Shown here one piece after another: positions 4,187 through 7,280 of a stretch of DNA of 7,280 nt. The notes under the pieces were generated by a model. The model had not been told where the DNA came from. It ran no database searches and saw only the letters and a list, made by a program, of their open reading frames with translations. A program made the translations under genes and the position numbers. The DNA lies in assembly GCF_943193015.1 (NCBI RefSeq), contig NZ_CALPCM010000075.1, forward strand, positions 1 to 7,280, written 5' to 3'. The stretch comes from Hominisplanchenecus_A murintestinalis (lineage in GTDB: Bacteria; Bacillota; Clostridia; Lachnospirales; Lachnospiraceae). Positions within the stretch are counted from its first letter, which is position 1; the number at the start of each line of letters is the position of its first letter.

Positions 4187-4521
4187 CGGTTCAGGAGGAA
4201 TTGCGGTACATACTGGCAGAGGTCAAGGCGTGGAGATGGACGCCGGAGCTGTTCGGGCGCGTCAACAACCTTCTGGACTATGCAGATGTTTTCAACATCT
4301 TGCGGAAAGAGCTGACACCGGAAGAGTATGCGCAATTCGATTTGGAGTATTGCAGCCATTACAGGCCGCAGGACAGGGAACTGATAAAATGGCTAAGAGA
4401 GGAGCAAAGAAAGGAGGATGCGGAAAAATGGAAAACAATGAGCCGCAGGGACTTACAGAAGCTAACAGACGAACAGCTCTTGAACTTATTGCTCAAGCTC
4501 AACGAAGAGAAAAAGCTGTGA
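4183..4521 (+). CDS. unrecognised acidic/basic helical protein (112 aa)
   Basis: I do not recognise this protein. It is 112 residues, charged and predicted mostly helical (VQEELRYILAEVKAWRWTPE; SRRDLQKLTDEQLLNLLLKL), with no signal peptide, membrane segment or catalytic motif visible. The start ATG overlaps the upstream stop (ATGA) and AGAGG lies just before, so translation is coupled. Its last 94 bases overlap the start of the ATPase gene in another frame. Its place between xis and the replication ATPase suggests an accessory role in replication or regulation, without direct evidence. Confidence 0.75.
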   Translation: MTVQEELRYILAEVKAWRWTPELFGRVNNLLDYADVFNILRKELTPEEYAQFDLEYCSHYRPQDRELIKWLREEQRKEDAEKWKTMSRRDLQKLTDEQLLNLLLKLNEEKKL

Positions 4522-5576
4522 AGGGTTCAGGCGGTAAAAAAGACGGAAAACAGAAGCTTTCTCTGGTTTGTCTTGAGAATGTCGAAGAGGAGGAAGTTAG
4601 CTGGCTGTACTGTCCGTATGTGCCACGTGGGAAACTGACTTTGTGCGCTGCATATCCGGGTACAGGTAAGACATACCTTCTTTGCTACATGGCAGCGTGC
4701 GTATCCACGGGGAGGAGCTTTTTCAACCTCATACCGTTTGGGAATGAGCCGGAAAAGGTTATTTACCTGACGGCAGAGGACGGAATCGGGGACACAATCA
4801 AGAAGCGGCTGAGGATTTGTGGTGCTGATATGAAGAATATCTATACAGTGACGGAAAACAAGTCCCAGCTTCTGTTTAACAGCCCGGAAATAGAGGAATA
4901 CATGAAGGACGCCAAGCCCGCCCTAATGATTTTTGACCCATTTCAGGCGTACATTGGTAGCGATGTGGATATGAACGCACCGAATAAGACGCGGGAACAG
5001 ATGGGACATATCGTAGAACTTGCGCAGAAATACGATGTAGCGGTCGTAATTATCTGCCATTTTAACAAAAATGGTAAAGGAGACGCAATAACGAGGATTT
5101 TAGGTTCTACGGATATCATGGGCTCATGCCGGAGCTATATAGCCCTCGGCAATGTTCCAGGCGAAGATGATACAAAGTTCATGTCGCATGAAAAGTCCAG
5201 TCTTGAGAAAAAGGGGAAAACGATTCTGTTTGAGATAGACCCCGACAGGGGCGGTATAGTCTATATGGGTGAAAATTTGCTGTCGATGGACGATTATACA
5301 GCTATCAGGAACAAGAGGAGAGCCAAGGCAGCACCAGCGATAGAAGGCGCAAAAGAATTCTTAGTAAACAACATGCCGGAGGGACGGCGGCTTGCTCAGG
5401 AGCTTATGAACCTGGCGAAAGCGAACAGGATTTCTGACGCATCACTACAGAGGGCGAAACAGGAACTTGGAATTATCAGCCAGAAAACAAATTCTTTCCC
5501 GTCTCGTGCAATATGGGTATTACCAGGACACGAGGAACGAGAGCCAGAAACGAAACAAGAAGAGTTATCCCTATAG
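4428..5576 (+). CDS. RepA-like AAA ATPase, probable replicative helicase
   Basis: 382 residues of the AAA_25/RepA type (RecA-fold ring helicases, as in plasmid RSF1010 RepA and phage early regions). Residues ~55-245 hold the ATPase core: Walker A AAYPGTGKT (74-82), an acidic strand YLTAEDG (113-119), Walker B PALMIFDP with D170, the VVIICHFNKNGKG loop with H211, and GSTDIMGSCRSYIAL (227-240). Residues ~303-370 look like a C-terminal winged helix (FLVNNMPEGRRLAQELMNLA; DASLQRAKQELGI). The start at 4428 is chosen because AAGGAGG is 10 bases upstream; the frame stays open to 4164, but those codons read the previous gene out of frame. It probably unwinds DNA at the repeat region directly downstream. 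The last codons lie in the left arm of a 13-bp inverted repeat. Confidence 0.87.
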   Translation: MENNEPQGLTEANRRTALELIAQAQRREKAVKGSGGKKDGKQKLSLVCLENVEEEEVSWLYCPYVPRGKLTLCAAYPGTGKTYLLCYMAACVSTGRSFFNLIPFGNEPEKVIYLTAEDGIGDTIKKRLRICGADMKNIYTVTENKSQLLFNSPEIEEYMKDAKPALMIFDPFQAYIGSDVDMNAPNKTREQMGHIVELAQKYDVAVVIICHFNKNGKGDAITRILGSTDIMGSCRSYIALGNVPGEDDTKFMSHEKSSLEKKGKTILFEIDPDRGGIVYMGENLLSMDDYTAIRNKRRAKAAPAIEGAKEFLVNNMPEGRRLAQELMNLAKANRISDASLQRAKQELGIISQKTNSFPSRAIWVLPGHEEREPETKQEELSL

Positions 5577-5582
5577 ATAAAC
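5570..5582. repeat. 13-bp inverted repeat, left arm (origin boundary)
   Basis: CCTATAGATAAAC (5570-5582) is the exact reverse complement of 5759-5771. The left arm overlaps the stop codon of the ATPase gene (TAG at 5574-5576). The pair brackets the iteron-like region. Confidence 0.8.
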
Positions 5583-5596
5583 TTCTAAATGTGATT

Positions 5597-5750
5597 AGTG
5601 TGCAAAAAACCTTATAAAATCAATGTTTTTACACACTCGTCAAAGTGAGTAAGTGTGGAATGTGAGCATACCATACACAATGCACACTTGTTCAGATTGA
5701 TAAGTGTGGACAAGCCCAGTAAAATCAAGGGTTTTACACATATTCGTCAG
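5597..5750. repeat. iteron-like repeats, candidate replication origin
   Basis: AGTGTG at 5597, 5652 and 5703 alternates with the reverse-complement CACACT at 5632 and 5683, and a diverged CACAT at 5737. The result is about three units of 51-55 bases. Units 1 and 3 share more: a TAAAATCAA block, a run of T then ACACA, and CGTCA. Each unit is also an imperfect inverted repeat, for example AAGTGTG (5651-5657) with CACACTT (5683-5689), and GTAAAA with TTTTAC (5719-5724 with 5731-5736). Such arrays next to a replication ATPase gene are typical origins (iterons) in plasmids, phages and phage-inducible islands. There is no coding sequence here. Origin function is inferred. Confidence 0.7.
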
Positions 5751-5758
5751 AATAATCC

Positions 5759-5771
5759 GTTTATCTATAGG
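5759..5771. repeat. 13-bp inverted repeat, right arm (origin boundary)
   Basis: GTTTATCTATAGG is the perfect complement partner of 5570-5582, 176 bases away. It ends 5 bases before the ribosome binding site of the next gene, so it could also be an operator for that gene. Confidence 0.8.
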
Positions 5772-5791
5772 ACACGAAAGGAGAATGAATC

Positions 5792-6046
5792 ATGAGCAAA
5801 TACACCGATATAGCAAAGGAGTTCTGCGAGCTGGCAGGAATGGGAGACAACAGTTCAGAGAACGCCTGGAAAATGATGCAGCTTTCCCGGCTTGACCGGA
5901 TTGTGGATGCATTGGAGGGTATTAACGATAACCTGAGCTGCATCAACGACAACCTGGAGAGCATGGAGAAGAACTTAGACAACTGTATAGCACCGTATGA
6001 AAGACAGAGCTTCTTGTGTGTCACAGGGAACGTAACTACTGACTAA
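5792..6046 (+). CDS. small coiled-coil-like protein, unknown function
   Basis: An 84-residue protein that I do not recognise. AAAGGAG (5777-5783) is 8 bases before the ATG, an excellent site. Residues ~33-66 contain a short internal repeat (GINDNLSCINDNLESMEKNL) with regular hydrophobic spacing, suggesting a coiled coil or helical oligomerisation segment. The sequence is acidic, with no membrane segment. It lies directly after the candidate origin, so its expression may depend on read-through from the operon or on the repeat region. Cysteines occur at residues 12, 50 and 64 with no clear metal-binding spacing. Confidence 0.8.
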   Translation: MSKYTDIAKEFCELAGMGDNSSENAWKMMQLSRLDRIVDALEGINDNLSCINDNLESMEKNLDNCIAPYERQSFLCVTGNVTTD

Positions 6047-6084
6047 AAAAACAGCCCCGCCAGAGTAGCCGCTCTGATAGGGGC
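6045..6084 (-). terminator. leftward-oriented intrinsic terminator without a visible leftward gene
   Basis: GCCCC (6054-6058) pairs with GGGGC (6080-6084), with an inner stem CAGAG (6061-6065) / CTCTG (6072-6076). Seven A at 6045-6051 give a run of seven T on the minus strand directly after the stem. The polarity suits termination of leftward transcription, although all genes here run rightward. The hairpin itself would also form in the rightward RNA. Confidence 0.65.
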
Positions 6085-6179
6085 AAGTAACCCAGAAAAC
6101 CGTTACAAAAAAAGTATTAGGGTATGGGGAGATTATAACATTTCCCCTGCCCTCTGTAAAGAAAGTAGAGGAAATTATC

Positions 6180-6725
6180 TTGGATTGGTATTTGCAGTTC
6201 CTTAGAGAAGAAGGAGCAGGACTATATGAAGGGTACAAGTACCCAAACTTGATTGAAGTACAGAAACAAAGCTGTCTGTATGTTGGATATTTCGCAAACG
6301 TAACAAATGAATTGGTACTGGCGGCATTCCGGGGCGAGGAAGAATTGACCGCTGATGAAATACGGAGAGTGGCACGTTATAACGGCATCCCTTATTCGGT
6401 GCTGACCTGCCCGAAAGTGATTATGCTTGATATGAGCAGGAGAAGGCATAGAAAGATGGTTGCAGAGGTAGACAATTTATTCATCCGGCTAAAGTGCATG
6501 GCAAGGGAGGGCAATCAGAAAGCAGAAAAATATTTGGAATGGGCTGACCGGGAAAATCAGAAGTTCCTTAAAGCGGCGCATATCAATAAACTTTCATACA
6601 TTCACTATTTGGGAGCGAAAAGGCAGCTATCTGATTATATTCTTTTTGCAAGACCTAAACCCACGAAAAGGGGAATTCTGCCCGGAAAAGCGGTGCGGCA
6701 TGACTTGGAGGAAAACGCTTTTTAG
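6180..6725 (+). CDS. degenerate HTH-like protein, unknown function
   Basis: 181 residues that I cannot name. Residues ~38-84 read like the second half of an XRE domain (NVTNELVLAAFRGEEELTAD, then EIRRVARYNGIPYSVLTCPK), a style seen in uncharacterised clostridial phage and element proteins. The C-terminal half is basic and helical (WADRENQKFLKAAHINKL). No ATG start fits. TTG at 6180 is preceded by GAGG (6168-6171) with 8 bases between. The frame stays open back to 6081 and the extra residues (for example GYGEIITFPLPSVKKVEEII) look protein-like, so an N-terminal extension from an unusual start, or a 5' truncation, cannot be excluded. The 3' end overlaps the next ORF by 26 bases. Confidence 0.75.
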   Translation: MDWYLQFLREEGAGLYEGYKYPNLIEVQKQSCLYVGYFANVTNELVLAAFRGEEELTADEIRRVARYNGIPYSVLTCPKVIMLDMSRRRHRKMVAEVDNLFIRLKCMAREGNQKAEKYLEWADRENQKFLKAAHINKLSYIHYLGAKRQLSDYILFARPKPTKRGILPGKAVRHDLEENAF

Positions 6726-6867
6726 ACTTCTTTGGAAATGCAGTGCTGATGATGAATGGTTTCTTTATCGGATTTATATTTCACTCCGTGATTATCTTGC
6801 GGAAAAGGAAGAAAGAGAAAGCGGGGTGAAAGCATCACGGAAGCAGGAAGGGGGTGAGCGGGCATGA
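6700..6867 (+). CDS. short basic ORF (55 aa), hypothetical
   Basis: Starts MTWRKTLFRLLWKCS, has an aromatic middle (DEWFLYRIYISLRDYL), and ends in a charged tail (KASRKQEGGERA). I do not recognise it. The upstream GGAAAAG is a weak ribosome binding site. The 26-base overlap with the preceding gene and the ATGA overlap with the next one suggest translation by coupling. It could be genuine but is the least certain of this group. Confidence 0.5.
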   Translation: MTWRKTLFRLLWKCSADDEWFLYRIYISLRDYLAEKEERESGVKASRKQEGGERA

Positions 6868-6983
6868 GCGAAGCGGAAATGCGTGAAGAGATTCAAAAAA
6901 TGCTGGCAGAAGCAGACAGAGCTACACTGGATGAATTGCGGGTATTTATAGAATATTACTTAGGGGGGCAGGATGAGCGTTAA
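6864..6983 (+). CDS. 39-residue helical micro-protein
   Basis: A very short ORF starting MSEAEMREEIQKMLAEADRA and ending IEYYLGGQDER. It is predicted as two helices, acidic then aromatic. The start overlaps the upstream stop as ATGA, and AGGGGGTGAG lies a suitable distance upstream. Its own stop overlaps the next start by 11 bases. Small proteins of this style are frequent in clostridial prophages and integrative elements, where their role is mostly unknown. No function is claimed. Confidence 0.65.
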   Translation: MSEAEMREEIQKMLAEADRATLDELRVFIEYYLGGQDER

Positions 6984-7191
6984 AATCACGATATCGTACG
7001 AGAAGCCGGAGGAGCTAAGGTCTGCTCTCCGGCAGCTCTCCCCGGTAATAAAGCGGTGTAAGTTCCCAAAAGGGCAGCAGGGGAAGTACAAAAAAGCCTA
7101 TGTACTGCTGAAAGATGACGTTGCAAGCGAACGTCCGCAAAACGACGAAATGCAACGTTCGCTTGCAACAGCCACAAAGCAAGACGAATAG
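6973..7191 (+). CDS. small basic protein (72 aa), unknown function
   Basis: 72 residues starting MSVKITISYEKPEELRSALR. It has a beta strand and helix followed by a lysine-rich segment (IKRCKFPKGQQGKYKKAYVL) and an acidic/polar tail. GGGGGG and AGG lie just before the ATG, which overlaps the previous gene. Similar short basic proteins occur in clostridial phages and mobile elements; I do not know a function. The last 24 codons contain a perfect 15-bp inverted repeat, so this tail is under a nucleic-acid constraint as well as, or instead of, a protein one. Confidence 0.75.
   Translation: MSVKITISYEKPEELRSALRQLSPVIKRCKFPKGQQGKYKKAYVLLKDDVASERPQNDEMQRSLATATKQDE
7120..7169. repeat. perfect 15-bp inverted repeat in the end of the last ORF
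   Basis: GTTGCAAGCGAACGT (7120-7134) and ACGTTCGCTTGCAAC (7155-7169) are exact reverse complements separated by 20 bases. TGCAACGT occurs at 7151-7158 and again at 7192-7199. No T-run follows, so it is not an ordinary terminator. It could be a protein-binding site, an attenuator or recombination-related stem. Confidence 0.85.
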
Positions 7192-7280
7192 TGCAACGTG
7201 GAAGTTAGTGTATAATTATCATTGGCAACAATAAGAATTATTCTTGAAAAAAGGGAAGAAGAGAAATTCCCTGCTTCCCA
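7192..7280. other. right edge, no gene seen
   Basis: The last 89 bases hold a TATAAT at 7211-7216 without a good -35, a small palindrome AAGAAT-T-ATTCTT (7233-7245), and GGGAAG (7253-7258) facing CTTCCC (7274-7279). These may be a promoter and leader for the next gene, which lies outside the window. Confidence 0.4.

Noticed and set aside
4164..4427. Longer start for the ATPase gene at 4164
   Set aside because: The extra 88 codons read the 112-residue gene out of frame and look random. AAGGAGG correctly placed before ATG 4428 decides the start.
5704..6024. ORFs at 5704-5895 (plus) and 5761-6024 (minus)
   Set aside because: They overlap the 5792-6046 gene, which has an excellent ribosome binding site; the first also runs through the repeat region.
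5975..6449. Minus-strand ORFs at 5975-6238 and 6222-6449
   Set aside because: Shadows without ribosome binding sites. They do overlap the leftward terminator region, but their composition is not protein-like.
6986..7177. Minus-strand 63-codon ORF opposite the last gene
   Set aside because: It is antisense to a gene with a good ribosome binding site and includes the inverted repeat; no start signal of its own.
7188..7216. Promoter with TATAAT at 7211-7216
   Set aside because: There is no acceptable -35 box at 16-18 bases and no extended -10; kept only as a note on the right edge.

Overview
The window joins a conserved bacterial chromosome to the left end of an integrated mobile element. The host looks like a Firmicute of class Clostridia, probably Lachnospiraceae or a relative. 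The evidence is the 23S rRNA 3' tail, a CCA-less tRNA cluster (Asp-Val-Thr-Tyr-fMet-Phe-Lys), strong AGGAGG-type ribosome binding sites, and element proteins of a type common in gut clostridia. The species cannot be fixed from the sequence alone.

Layout. Positions 1-77 are the end of 23S rRNA. A sigma70-like promoter (224-252) then serves seven tRNA genes (289-924). No 5S gene lies between 23S and the tRNAs. A two-way terminator (960-988) and a tandem TTGACTAACA repeat (995-1015) separate tRNA-Lys from a leftward tyrosine integrase (1010-2239), so the element appears to sit at the 3' end of tRNA-Lys. The right attachment site is outside the window.

Positions 2240-3097 contain no conventional gene but are densely structured. 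First comes a par/Fst-like type I toxin-antitoxin locus: a leftward 27-residue membrane peptide, a convergent rightward small RNA from a near-consensus promoter, a shared terminator, and direct repeats that make the two RNA 5' regions complementary. Next comes an array of at least eleven short hairpins (2670-3082), three with the same GTCCG-AAAAA-CGGAC core. I do not recognise this array.

From 3098 there is a phage- or satellite-like control and replication module. A leftward XRE repressor is followed by a divergent promoter region with an inverted-repeat operator candidate. A rightward operon then runs Cro-like HTH, excisionase-like HTH, an unknown protein, and a RepA-type hexameric AAA ATPase. 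Immediately downstream lie about three degenerate 51-55 bp units with AGTGTG/CACACT half sites in alternating orientation, bracketed by a perfect 13-bp inverted repeat. This is a good candidate replication origin. The order int, repressor, cro/xis, rep ATPase, origin resembles phage-inducible islands or the early region of a prophage. No capsid, terminase, relaxase or conjugation gene is visible, so the element type stays open.

The right part holds a small coiled-coil-like protein, a leftward-oriented terminator with no leftward gene in view, a 181-residue degenerate HTH protein with a TTG start, and three short overlapping ORFs (one of 39 residues). The last ORF ends within a perfect 15-bp inverted repeat. 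The element continues beyond the right edge.
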